A program made the position numbers and the translations under genes. The notes beneath the pieces were generated by a model. That model was given only the letters and a program-made list of their open reading frames with translations. It had not been told where the DNA came from and did no database searches. Positions 45,737 through 54,686 of a DNA stretch of 64,000 bases are shown here, in pieces; position 1 is the stretch's first letter; each line of letters starts with the position of its first letter. The stretch comes from Methylomonas koyamae (GTDB lineage: Bacteria; Pseudomonadota; Gammaproteobacteria; Methylococcales; Methylomonadaceae): assembly GCF_001644025.1 (NCBI RefSeq), contig NZ_LUUK01000155.1, positions 23,702-87,701 on the forward strand. Direction: 5' to 3'.

Positions 45737-46135
45737 TCATTCGGCAAACTCGTACACCTTGTATTTGTCGACCAGGGGGCGCAATTGCTGTTGCGCGACA
45801 CTCTGGTAGTCAGGGTTTTTCAAGAAGGCTTCCAATGCATTGGGATCGGCGAAAGTCGCCGAAACCGCCACGTCGTACCCCTTATCCAGCGCTGTACTGG
45901 CCCGCTCGCGGCGAACTTCCAGTGGCGTTCCGAGCCGATAACTCAATACGCCGGGGAGATTCGCCAACGGCCGGCTCAGCTCGATATATTGACGGCGCGC
46001 CGCCGGATCGCCCGCCTGCTTCAACCACACCAGCGCGACGTGATGAACCGAACCGCCGCTCGGGGCAATTGGGTCCGGCGTCAACACGTGACAAGCACCG
46101 AGCACCAGCGGCAATAAGCAATACACTCTAGTCAT
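45737..46135 (-). CDS. Dabb-domain lipoprotein
   Basis: A 132-residue protein. From the ATG at 46133-46135 it has a lipoprotein signal (VYCLLPLVLGAC, with Cys15 as the lipidated residue). A single Dabb (stress-responsive alpha/beta barrel) domain follows: VHHVALVWLKQAGDPAARRQYIE, LSYRLGTPLE, DVAVSATFADPNALEAFLKNPDYQSVAQQQLRPLV. The function of Dabb proteins is mostly unknown. An ATG at 46175-46177 is an alternative start but breaks the signal peptide pattern. Confidence 0.85.
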   Translation of the reverse strand: MTRVYCLLPLVLGACHVLTPDPIAPSGGSVHHVALVWLKQAGDPAARRQYIELSRPLANLPGVLSYRLGTPLEVRRERASTALDKGYDVAVSATFADPNALEAFLKNPDYQSVAQQQLRPLVDKYKVYEFAE

Positions 46136-46581
46136 CGATTTCTCAAAGTTCGGGGCGATCCGCCCAAGGTTTGTCATAACCTGCGGTCTTGAACACCGTT
46201 GTTTTAACAATCGCCGAAAAATATCGGGCAAGCGCGCGGACGGCGACGTAAGGCCTCTGCCGCAACGCATAGCGCGCTACTGCATTGACTTGAAATCCCC
46301 GTCGCAACGAAATCGGTACGGTCGTCTGGATCTACCCGACGATGGTAGCGGGCCGAACACCGTAGCGTCAAGCCATGCCGCCCCGGCCTCGCCAACGGCC
46401 CGCTCAAACGTGACGCGGAGCGCCGACGCATCCAGTTTGCGCGAGTTTTCCGCTGTATCGGCGCCCGAGAATTTTTCCGGCACCTCCGGCGACAAGTCTC
46501 GAACGAGGGTTATACTAACTCGCGGCATAAGCACCGCTTGTTCGCCGCTTCCACCATAAAAAATAACGATCAGGGATAACG
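46136..46581. other. Divergent intergenic region, 446 bp
   Basis: It lies between the Dabb gene (minus) and the chemoreceptor gene (plus). An 85-codon minus-strand frame (46277-46534) exists but has no recognised similarity, so I leave it uncalled. No repeat or clear promoter is evident. Confidence 0.5.
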
Positions 46582-48162
46582 ATGAAAAAAAATCTTCCGA
46601 TTACCCAACGAGAGATCGAGTACAGCACCCAACTCACCATCACCTCGGCCACCGACACCGCCGGACGAATCGGTTACATCAATCACGATTTTATTAAAAT
46701 CAGCGGTTTTAGCGAAAGCGAACTACTCGGAGAAAGCCACAACATCGTCCGCCACCCGGACATGCCGCCGGCGGCGTTCGCCGATTTATGGCAAACCATC
46801 AAAAGCGGTAAGCCGTGGATGGGCATCGTCAAGAATCGCTGTAAAAACGGCGACCACTACTGGGTGGACGCCTTCGTGACGCCGCGTTTCGACCAAGGTA
46901 AAATCATCGGCTACGAATCGGTGCGTGTTAAACCCGATCCATCGACCGTAGCCCGCGCCAGGGAAATCTACGAAAACATGAACGCCGGCAAGGCGGACTC
47001 GGTGGGCCTCGGCCGACTCACTCTGACAGCGAAGCTGACGATGAGCTACGGCCTGCCCCAGACCGCGCTAGCCGGCATCCTGTACCTTAACGGCCTGGTT
47101 AGCCCCGGCGTCGCGGCCGGTCTGGCGGCATCCGCGCTGGCCGTCGGCTACGCCGCCGCCGCTTTGCTTTTGCAACCGTTGAGCGCCGCCGCCGCCGAAG
47201 CGCGCAAAGTCATCGACAACCCGCTAACCCAACGCATCTACACCGCCGACGATGGCGAAATCGGTCAACTGCTGTTAGCGATCAAATTGCTGAAAGCCAA
47301 ATCCCGAACCATCATCCGCCGTTTGATTCAAGCCACGGAACCCTTGGCCGGCAAGGCCGACTCCACCCATCGCGCGGTTAGGCAAGTCAGCTCCGCGATG
47401 GACCAGCAACTGCGGGAAATCGAACAAATTGCCTCGGCGATCCATCAAATGAGTGCCACGGTTAGCGAAGTAGCCCGTAGCGCCGCCAATGCCGCCGATG
47501 CCGCCAACAATGTCAGCCAAAAATCCCAGGCTTCGGTTGCGCGGGTCAACGACACGATAGGCATGATGGAAAGTCTGGCCGGCGCGGTCAATCAAGCCGA
47601 AGCGGTGATTCAGGTGCTCTCGACCCATAGCCAGAATATCGGCGGCGTGCTGGACGTGATTCAAGGCATCGCCGAACAAACCAATTTGTTGGCGCTGAAC
47701 GCCGCGATCGAAGCCGCCCGAGCCGGCGATCAGGGCCGCGGTTTCGCGGTGGTCGCCGACGAAGTACGCACCTTGGCCGGCCGCACTCAAAAATCGACCG
47801 AACAAATTCATCGAATGATCAACGATCTGCGCGGCGGCACCGAAAACGCCGTCGCCGAAATGGCCAGGGTTCGGGAAATGGCGGCCGCCGGCTCCGAGCA
47901 TGGCAAGAACTCCACTAGCCTGCTCCACGAAACGCTGCAATCGGTCGGCTACATCAACGAAATGATCGTGCAGATCGCCAGCGCGGCCGAGCAACAGCAC
48001 GTGGTCTCCGAGGGCATCGCTCGAACCGTCGAAGCCATCGGCAATTTGTCCCGGCAAACCAGCGAACATGCGACTCAAGCCAGCGAAGCGGCCGGTAGCG
48101 TTTCGGAATCCAGCCGCGAACTGGATTTGATGGTCGAACAATTCGACGACCAGCAACACTAA
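46582..48162 (+). CDS. PAS-containing methyl-accepting chemotaxis protein (Aer-like)
   Basis: A 526-residue chemoreceptor. A cytoplasmic PAS domain (about 20-120; DTAGRIGYINHDFIKISGFSESELLGESHNIVRHPDMPPAAFADLW) comes first. Two adjacent membrane helices (about 153-195) follow with almost no periplasmic loop. Then comes a short HAMP-like part and the signalling domain with its hairpin tip near 370-400 (LNAAIEAARAGDQGRGFAVVADEVRTLAGRTQ). This is the layout of the redox/aerotaxis sensor Aer. It could report cellular energy state to CheA; no che gene is nearby. Confidence 0.93.
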   Translation: MKKNLPITQREIEYSTQLTITSATDTAGRIGYINHDFIKISGFSESELLGESHNIVRHPDMPPAAFADLWQTIKSGKPWMGIVKNRCKNGDHYWVDAFVTPRFDQGKIIGYESVRVKPDPSTVARAREIYENMNAGKADSVGLGRLTLTAKLTMSYGLPQTALAGILYLNGLVSPGVAAGLAASALAVGYAAAALLLQPLSAAAAEARKVIDNPLTQRIYTADDGEIGQLLLAIKLLKAKSRTIIRRLIQATEPLAGKADSTHRAVRQVSSAMDQQLREIEQIASAIHQMSATVSEVARSAANAADAANNVSQKSQASVARVNDTIGMMESLAGAVNQAEAVIQVLSTHSQNIGGVLDVIQGIAEQTNLLALNAAIEAARAGDQGRGFAVVADEVRTLAGRTQKSTEQIHRMINDLRGGTENAVAEMARVREMAAAGSEHGKNSTSLLHETLQSVGYINEMIVQIASAAEQQHVVSEGIARTVEAIGNLSRQTSEHATQASEAAGSVSESSRELDLMVEQFDDQQH

Positions 48163-48195
48163 GCCAGCCGCGCTTGCCGGATGAAAATCTCGCGT

Positions 48196-48762
48196 TCAGT
48201 GGTCCTGCTTCCATTTGATGTTGCAGCCGACACTGGGAATTTGCCGGGCCTCGACCGGAAGGCCATTCAACATCGCGTCCAGCGCGGCCCGCAAATCCGC
48301 GCCGGTCACCGGCTCGCCATTTTTCGGCGTCGCCGCGTCCAGCCGGCCGCGATAAACGCAGGCCAAATCGGCGTCGAACAGATAAATGTCCGGCGTGCAA
48401 GCCGCTTGATACGCCTTGGCGACTTGCTGGGTCTCGTCGTACAAATAGGCCGCGAACGGGTAGCCCCAGGCCGCCATCAGCTCGCGCATCTTGTCGGGCG
48501 CATCGTCCGGATAGGCGACAACGTCGTTGGCGCTGATCGCCAGCGTCGCGACGCCCCGGCTCGCGTAGTCGCCGGCAATCGCGATCAATTGGGCTTTGAC
48601 GTGCAGCACGTAGGGGCAATGATTGCAGATAAACAGAATCAACGTGCCTTGATTACCGCGCAGGTCTTGCAAGCGATACGTCTTGCCGGTCACGGTATCC
48701 GGCAATTCGAAATCGGGCGCTATCGTGCCCAGCGGCATCATCGTGGATTGGGTGGCGGCCAT
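48196..48762 (-). CDS. Thioredoxin-like (AhpC/TSA-type) protein
   Basis: A 188-residue thioredoxin-fold protein. The active site is FICNHCPYV, a CxxC (CNHC) followed by cis-Pro region ACTPDIYLFD. It resembles the 'thioredoxin family' reductases with GTLILFICNHCPYVLHVKAQL, which are cytoplasmic. An AGGAG site precedes the start. It converges on the chemoreceptor gene and is divergent from the giant kinase gene. Function is likely redox-related but substrate is unknown. Confidence 0.9.
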   Translation of the reverse strand: MAATQSTMMPLGTIAPDFELPDTVTGKTYRLQDLRGNQGTLILFICNHCPYVLHVKAQLIAIAGDYASRGVATLAISANDVVAYPDDAPDKMRELMAAWGYPFAAYLYDETQQVAKAYQAACTPDIYLFDADLACVYRGRLDAATPKNGEPVTGADLRAALDAMLNGLPVEARQIPSVGCNIKWKQDH

Positions 48763-48845
48763 CGCATCTCCTCTCGGTTACAAAATCCGAGACATTATAA
48801 GTTAAGCGCCGCGACTCGCTGCCGAAACGCATGATCGGATAGGCC

Positions 48846-51800
48846 ATGAATGTCCACTCGAACCACCTTCCGCAACCGGACGCCTACGTACTGACAGAGA
48901 AACTCGGCGAAAGCTTGCAAGCTTCGGTCTACAAGGGTTACCACAAACACGTGCCCGAGTATCCGCTGGTCATCAAGTACCTGAAGTTACTGTCTAGTTG
49001 GGAAGATCAATCCCGGCATTTGCGGCAAAAAATCGAACGTCTGAAGGTGTTGCACGACCCGCGCGTCAGCACGCCGCTGGCGCTGGAATCCGACGAGGGC
49101 GAACAATTCATCGTCCAACCGTGGTTCGCCGGCCAAACCTTGAGCGACTGGGTGCAATCCCAAGGATCGCCGGGTCTCGACAGTTTTTTCGCGCTGGCCT
49201 GTCCACTCGCCGACATCCTGCAAACCGTTCACGACTGCGGCATTACTCACGGCGGCGTCAAGCCGCACAACATTCTGGTGCATGCGGGTACGCTGGGCTT
49301 GCGGCTGACCGATTTCATCACGCCGCTGGATATCCGCGATGTCAGTCATTTCATCTACGATCCGCAATTCGTTCGCCATACCTTGGCCTACACGTCGCCG
49401 GAACAAACCGGCCGCATCAACTACCGGGTCGATTTCGCCACCGATTTGTATTCGCTGGGCATCGTATTCTACGAATTGCTCGGCGGCCGGCCGCCGTTCG
49501 TCTCCGAAGACCCGTTGGAACTGATCCATTCCCACCTGGCGGAGGAAGCCGAGTATCTGCACGAACTCGACCCGAGCATACCGGAAACGCTGAGCGAGAT
49601 CGTCGCCAAACTGACGGTCAAGCAACCGGAAAAACGTTACCAAAGCGCCGCCGGACTGCTGGCGGACCTCAGGCGTTGTCAGAGCGAATACGGCCGCGAC
49701 GGCGCGGTGTCTAATTTCGCGATCGGCCGCCACGACCGTAGCCGCCGGGTGATATTCATCTCGAAAATGGTCGGACGGCAAACCGAATCCGAAACCATTC
49801 AACGCGAATACGACGAGGTGATGCGCGGTCGATTTCGATCGGTACTGATTTCCGGCCTGTCGGGCATCGGCAAAACCCGGCTGATTCAGGAACTGCAAAA
49901 ACCCTTGGTAAAGAATCGCGGCTACTTCACGTCCGGAAAGTTCGATCAATACCAGAAAAACATTCCCTACAGTTCGCTGATCCAGGCCTTGCGCAACCTG
50001 ATCCGCACCTTCCTGACCGAGAGCGACGCTCAGGTACGACAGTGGCGGGCCAGGATTTTAGAAGCGGTCGAACACCAAGGCGGCGTCATCGCCGAGGTGG
50101 TGCCGGAACTGAACTTCATCATCGGACCGCAACCCGAGCCGCCAGCGTTACCGCCGGTCGAGGCGCGCCAACGCTTTAACAATCTGTTCGACCGATTTTT
50201 AGCCTGTCTGGCCAGCGAGGACAATCCGCTGGTGCTTTTCATTGACGACCTGCAATGGTGCGACAGCGCGACTTTCGATTTTTTACAAAACCTGTTTGCC
50301 AACCATCGCGATCACCCGTTTCTATTGTTGCTCGGCGCCTATCGGCACAACGAAGTCGACGCCGGCCACCCATTGACGAAATTGATCCGCCGGGTCGGCG
50401 AAGCCGAGGGCCCGCTGACCGAAATTCGCCTCGGCGCGTTGAGCGAGCCGGACTGCCACGATATGGTGGCCTACATTCTGGATTCGTCTCTGGAAGCCAC
50501 CGCCCTTCTCGCTCGATTCATCGCCGGACTGACCGAGGGCAACCCGCTGTTCGTCAGTGAAAGTCTGGCCTGGCTATACAACGAAGGCCTACTCGGCATC
50601 GACGCCGATCGGCATTGGCTGTGGGACATGCAACGCATCCGCGACACGCGGATGCCTGCCAACGTGGTCGAGCTATTCAGCGCCAAGGTCCGCAAGCTGC
50701 CCGAGCGGACCTTGCGTATCCTCGATTATTGCGCCTGCCTGGGCAATCGTTTCAGTGCCGACGAAATCGCCAAGGTATTGGAATTGCGCATCGAACCGTT
50801 GTTCGAGGACCTGAAGCCGGTACTGAGTCTTGGATTAATGCTGGAAAACAAATCCGATCTGCAATTCGTCCACGACCGAGTACAAGAAGCGGTACTGCGT
50901 CAGGTCGATCCGGCCGCGCGCCGGGCGATTCATTGGCGCATCGGTCAGCGCCTGCTCGGTACAAACACGGTCGGCACCGAACTGACGCACATGGATCATT
51001 TGTTCACCATCGCCGCGCACTTAAACCAGGGCAAACCCAGCTCGCCCGACGACCGCACCCGCTATTGGCTGGCGGAAATCAATTTTCACGCCGGCAATAA
51101 AGCGCTGGATGCGCTGGCTGGCGAAGCCGCCAACGAATTCTTCGAAATGGCCCATCGTTATTTGCCGGGCGACTGCTGGACGCAGACCTACGAGCTGACC
51201 TTCCGAATTTACCAACGGCTGGCCAAAACCGACTTGATGCGGGGTCGTTACGATAGTTCGGAAGCCTTGCTCAACCAATTGATCGAACACGCGGTCAGCG
51301 ATTTGGATAAGGCGGAAGCCCTGGCCGAACAGACTACCTCGCTATCCTCGTTCGGCAATTTTCAACAGGCGATTGCGACCGCCAACCGCGGCCTGGCGTA
51401 TTTCGGCAAATCGCTGCCCGCCGATGCCGACGACGCTCGCCGTCAAATGGAAAGTTTGACGGCCGACATCGAAGCTCAAGGCGACGTCTGGCGCAAAATC
51501 GCCGCGATGCCGTTTACCCGGGAGCGCCGCAATAAAATCGAACTGGCCTTTTACGCCGAATTGATTCCGGATTTGTATATGTGCGGACTGGTGCCGCAAC
51601 TCTACCTATCGGCCGCGCTGTCCACCCAGCATTGTTTGGGCGGCGGCATGGACGAGTCGGTGATCTACTCGTTTTCGATCATGGGTTTGAATCTGGGCGA
51701 GCAAGGTCGCTTCGAGCAAGCCTTCCGTTACGAAGATCTGGCGCGCGACCTGTGCGCCAAATATCCGAATACCTTCGGCGCCACCCGCGGCATGAACGGC

Positions 51801-53951
51801 ATCGTCTGGTGCAATATGCACAGCCGTTCGCACCCGGCCGACATCGTCGACTACGCTCATCAAGCCATACAATGCGGTCGCAATTGCGGAGACTTGTACA
51901 ACGCCGGGCTATCCTACGGTCCGCTGATGTGGAACTTGCAGGCCCAAGGCAAGAATCTGCGCTGGATAGAGGAAGCCGCCGACGAATGCCTGCAATTCTC
52001 CCGCAAGAATCAACTGGCGTTCTCGGTCGGCTTGGCGGAAGCCGTTCTGGCGGGGTGGATCGCGCCGATGAAAGGCGGCAAGCCGATTGATATGACCGCC
52101 ACGCTGGCGGATTGGGACACCCATCGTTACGTCGCGGCCTCCGGCAGCTATTATGCGTTGCTCGGCTTCGCCCGTTATTTTCTCGGGGATTATGCCGGCG
52201 CGGCCCAGGCCTTGGACCAAGTGGAGCGCCACTTACACGGCTTGACCGATAACGTGCTGAAACGCTTGTGGTATGTCTACCGACTGTTGAACCGTTTACG
52301 GCAAGCCGACGCGCCGCCCTGGTTGGAACTGGAAACCGAAATCGCGCCGGTATTGGAACAGTTGGAAACTTGGGCCGGTCTGGGGCCGCTGTTGCAACCC
52401 TATCTGAGTTTTGCCAAGGCCGAAATTGCCCGGTTTCGCGGCGATGTCCGCGAGGCACGCAATCGGTATCTGGATGCTGCCGCCGACTGCTTCCGCCAGC
52501 AATACGGGCTGTTGGCCGGCCATGTCTACGAAGCATTGGCCGATTTGATCGCCGAACACGACTTAGGCGATGCCGAACTCTATTACGGCGAGGCTCGCCG
52601 TCACTACCGGCTGTGCCGGGCCGATCTTAAAAACCAACAACTACAGGAGCGGCACCGCTACGTTCCCCCGGAAACGGGCGCCAGGATTGTCAAATCCGAA
52701 TCGCCGAATTCAAAACTCCCTAACCTGGATATCGGCTACTTGATGAAATCCGCGCTGGCGCTGTCCGCCGAGATCGATTTACCGCTATTAATGCGCAAAA
52801 TCATGACCGTCGTGCTCGAAAGCTCCGGCGCGCAGCACGGTTATCTGTTGATTCGCCAGCAGGACGAATGGGTAGTCGCCGCGGAGCAACATGTCGGTAA
52901 GAAGCGCGCGCCGCGCCAGGAGTACGCGCCCTTACACAAAGTGCGCGGCATCTGCCGGGCCGTCGTCAATTACGTGACTCGCACTCACGAAAAAGTCGTG
53001 TTGCGCGACGCCGGCAGCGAAGGCGAGTTTCAAACCGCGCCGGAGGTCGTCGCGCTGGGCTTGCGCTCCGTGTTGTGCTTGCCGGTCGTCAAACAAAACG
53101 AACTCGGCGCGGTGCTGTATCTGGAGAACCGCTTGGCCGACGGTGTGTTCACGTCGGAAAAAATCGCGATGACCGAATTACTGACCGCGCAAGCCGCCAT
53201 CTCGCTGGAAAACGCCCGACTGGTCGAGCAAACTCGCCATGCCTACCACCAATTGCAAGATAATCAGGACCATATGCTGCAAATGGAAAAACTGTCCGCG
53301 CTCGGCACCCTGGTCGGCGGCGTGGCCCACGAAATCAATAATCCGTTGATGGGCGTGATGAACTTCGTCGAATACGTGGCGGAACGTTGCGAAGACGCCA
53401 AGTCCCGCGAAGTGCTCGGCCAAGCTTTGCAACAAATTCAGCGGATCAAGGCCATCGTTTCCAACATGCTGATTTTCTTGCACAACCGTTCGGCGCAAAC
53501 CGGGAGTTGCTCGCTTGCTGAAGTGTTGCAGCAAACGCTAATGCTGCTCGAAGGCGAACTGCGCAAATTCGCGATCGCGGTGCATGTCGACTCGCCGGCC
53601 GACCTTCCGCCGATCGCTTGCACCGCCGAAACGCTACAGCAAATTTTGGTGAATTTGTTGATCAATGCGCGCGACGCACTCGCCGGCAGCGAGCATCCGC
53701 GCATCGATATCCAAGCGCGTAGCGCGGAAAAGATGTTAGAGTTGACGATAACCGATAACGGCTCCGGTATCGCCGACGAAGTGCAAATCCGAATGTTCGA
53801 CCCCTTTTTTACGACCAAGCCGCCGGGCCAGGGCACCGGCCTCGGCTTGTCGGTAACGCGGCGGCTGATCCAGGACATCGGAGGCACTATCAGCGTCGAG
53901 AGCCGCTCTGGTGACGGCTGTTGCATGCGGTTAAAATTTCCTCACTTTTAA
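48846..53951 (+). CDS. Pseudokinase/AAA ATPase/GAF/histidine kinase giant
   Basis: A 1701-residue multidomain sensor. Domains: Ser/Thr-kinase-like (1-280; Lys in LVIKYL), AAA/STAND ATPase (about 305-600; Walker A GLSGIGKT 337-344, Walker B LVLFIDDLQW near 463), a long helical TPR-like region (about 700-1270), GAF (about 1300-1460), HisKA with His1495 in GGVAHEINNP and a HATPase (about 1570-1700; NLLINARDAL, GTGLGLSV). In the kinase-like domain the catalytic loop reads HGGVKPHN where HRDxKPxN is expected, so the catalytic Asp is missing; the DFG Gly is also changed (LTDFIT). The next genes encode a response regulator and a c-di-GMP enzyme 13 and 20 nt further on. Confidence 0.93.
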   Translation: MNVHSNHLPQPDAYVLTEKLGESLQASVYKGYHKHVPEYPLVIKYLKLLSSWEDQSRHLRQKIERLKVLHDPRVSTPLALESDEGEQFIVQPWFAGQTLSDWVQSQGSPGLDSFFALACPLADILQTVHDCGITHGGVKPHNILVHAGTLGLRLTDFITPLDIRDVSHFIYDPQFVRHTLAYTSPEQTGRINYRVDFATDLYSLGIVFYELLGGRPPFVSEDPLELIHSHLAEEAEYLHELDPSIPETLSEIVAKLTVKQPEKRYQSAAGLLADLRRCQSEYGRDGAVSNFAIGRHDRSRRVIFISKMVGRQTESETIQREYDEVMRGRFRSVLISGLSGIGKTRLIQELQKPLVKNRGYFTSGKFDQYQKNIPYSSLIQALRNLIRTFLTESDAQVRQWRARILEAVEHQGGVIAEVVPELNFIIGPQPEPPALPPVEARQRFNNLFDRFLACLASEDNPLVLFIDDLQWCDSATFDFLQNLFANHRDHPFLLLLGAYRHNEVDAGHPLTKLIRRVGEAEGPLTEIRLGALSEPDCHDMVAYILDSSLEATALLARFIAGLTEGNPLFVSESLAWLYNEGLLGIDADRHWLWDMQRIRDTRMPANVVELFSAKVRKLPERTLRILDYCACLGNRFSADEIAKVLELRIEPLFEDLKPVLSLGLMLENKSDLQFVHDRVQEAVLRQVDPAARRAIHWRIGQRLLGTNTVGTELTHMDHLFTIAAHLNQGKPSSPDDRTRYWLAEINFHAGNKALDALAGEAANEFFEMAHRYLPGDCWTQTYELTFRIYQRLAKTDLMRGRYDSSEALLNQLIEHAVSDLDKAEALAEQTTSLSSFGNFQQAIATANRGLAYFGKSLPADADDARRQMESLTADIEAQGDVWRKIAAMPFTRERRNKIELAFYAELIPDLYMCGLVPQLYLSAALSTQHCLGGGMDESVIYSFSIMGLNLGEQGRFEQAFRYEDLARDLCAKYPNTFGATRGMNGIVWCNMHSRSHPADIVDYAHQAIQCGRNCGDLYNAGLSYGPLMWNLQAQGKNLRWIEEAADECLQFSRKNQLAFSVGLAEAVLAGWIAPMKGGKPIDMTATLADWDTHRYVAASGSYYALLGFARYFLGDYAGAAQALDQVERHLHGLTDNVLKRLWYVYRLLNRLRQADAPPWLELETEIAPVLEQLETWAGLGPLLQPYLSFAKAEIARFRGDVREARNRYLDAAADCFRQQYGLLAGHVYEALADLIAEHDLGDAELYYGEARRHYRLCRADLKNQQLQERHRYVPPETGARIVKSESPNSKLPNLDIGYLMKSALALSAEIDLPLLMRKIMTVVLESSGAQHGYLLIRQQDEWVVAAEQHVGKKRAPRQEYAPLHKVRGICRAVVNYVTRTHEKVVLRDAGSEGEFQTAPEVVALGLRSVLCLPVVKQNELGAVLYLENRLADGVFTSEKIAMTELLTAQAAISLENARLVEQTRHAYHQLQDNQDHMLQMEKLSALGTLVGGVAHEINNPLMGVMNFVEYVAERCEDAKSREVLGQALQQIQRIKAIVSNMLIFLHNRSAQTGSCSLAEVLQQTLMLLEGELRKFAIAVHVDSPADLPPIACTAETLQQILVNLLINARDALAGSEHPRIDIQARSAEKMLELTITDNGSGIADEVQIRMFDPFFTTKPPGQGTGLGLSVTRRLIQDIGGTISVESRSGDGCCMRLKFPHF

Positions 53952-53964
53952 CGCGGGACTAGCG

Positions 53965-54666
53965 ATGGTGAACAATATTTTAGTAATAGACGACGACCCT
54001 GCGGTACGGGGCGCCTTCAAATTGATCCTGGAAGACGAAGGCTACAACGTACGCGAGGCCGAATGCGGAGAAGACGGTATCGCGATGGCGCAAAGCCTGC
54101 GCCCGGACTTAATCTTTCTGGACTTGCGGATGCCCGGCATCGACGGCGTGGAAACGCTACGGCGCCTGAAGGGTATGGACGACAGTTTGAACGTCTATCT
54201 GGTGACCGCTTTCGCCACCGAATTCATGGATCAGCTCAAGGCCGCCCACGACGAGGGTCTGCAGTTCGAACTGGCCAGCAAACCGCTGTCGGCCTCGCAA
54301 ATCAAGAACATCGCCCAGGTGGTCCGGATCGCCAAGGATCACGAAGCCCGCCGAGCCAACCACCATAAGCTGGTATTGACGCTGTACGTCGTGTCGCTGA
54401 ATGCGGAAACCCGCCGCTTGGTCGAACAAATCAGCGCGGTGCTGACCGGTATCTACGAACCCGGCCATTGGGTGTTCGATGTCGTCGAAGTGCTAGGAAT
54501 GCCGGAAAAAGCGCTGGAACAGGAGGTCTTCGCGACGCCGATGCTGGTCCGCGATTTACCGAAACCGGTGTTGAAGTTGCTCGGCGACCTGTCGCGCATG
54601 TCATCGGTGATGGCCGCGATTACTACCCAGACTCAAAGTACCGGCGCGCAAACCGTCATCGTCTAA
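53965..54666 (+). CDS. Response regulator fused to a KaiB-like domain
   Basis: A 233-residue protein. Residues 1-125 are a REC domain (NILVIDDDPAVRGAF, phosphoacceptor Asp in LIFLDLRMPG, VTAFA, and a Lys in LASKPL). Residues about 138-222 match KaiB: KLVLTLYVVSLNAETRRLVEQISAVL, VFDVVEVLGMPEKALEQEVFATPMLVRDLPKPVLKLLGDL. The ATPxLxxxLPxPxxKxxGDL pattern is the hallmark of KaiB and of the N-terminus of SasA. KaiB proteins bind the KaiC clock ATPase; no kaiC is in the window. It is the middle gene of the three-gene signalling set. Confidence 0.88.
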   Translation: MVNNILVIDDDPAVRGAFKLILEDEGYNVREAECGEDGIAMAQSLRPDLIFLDLRMPGIDGVETLRRLKGMDDSLNVYLVTAFATEFMDQLKAAHDEGLQFELASKPLSASQIKNIAQVVRIAKDHEARRANHHKLVLTLYVVSLNAETRRLVEQISAVLTGIYEPGHWVFDVVEVLGMPEKALEQEVFATPMLVRDLPKPVLKLLGDLSRMSSVMAAITTQTQSTGAQTVIV

Positions 54667-54686
54667 AACCGCTTTTACCGGACCCC

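Noticed and set aside
46277..46534. 85-codon minus-strand frame
   Set aside because: No similarity, no ribosome site that I can support, and no coupling to a neighbour; kept as intergenic.
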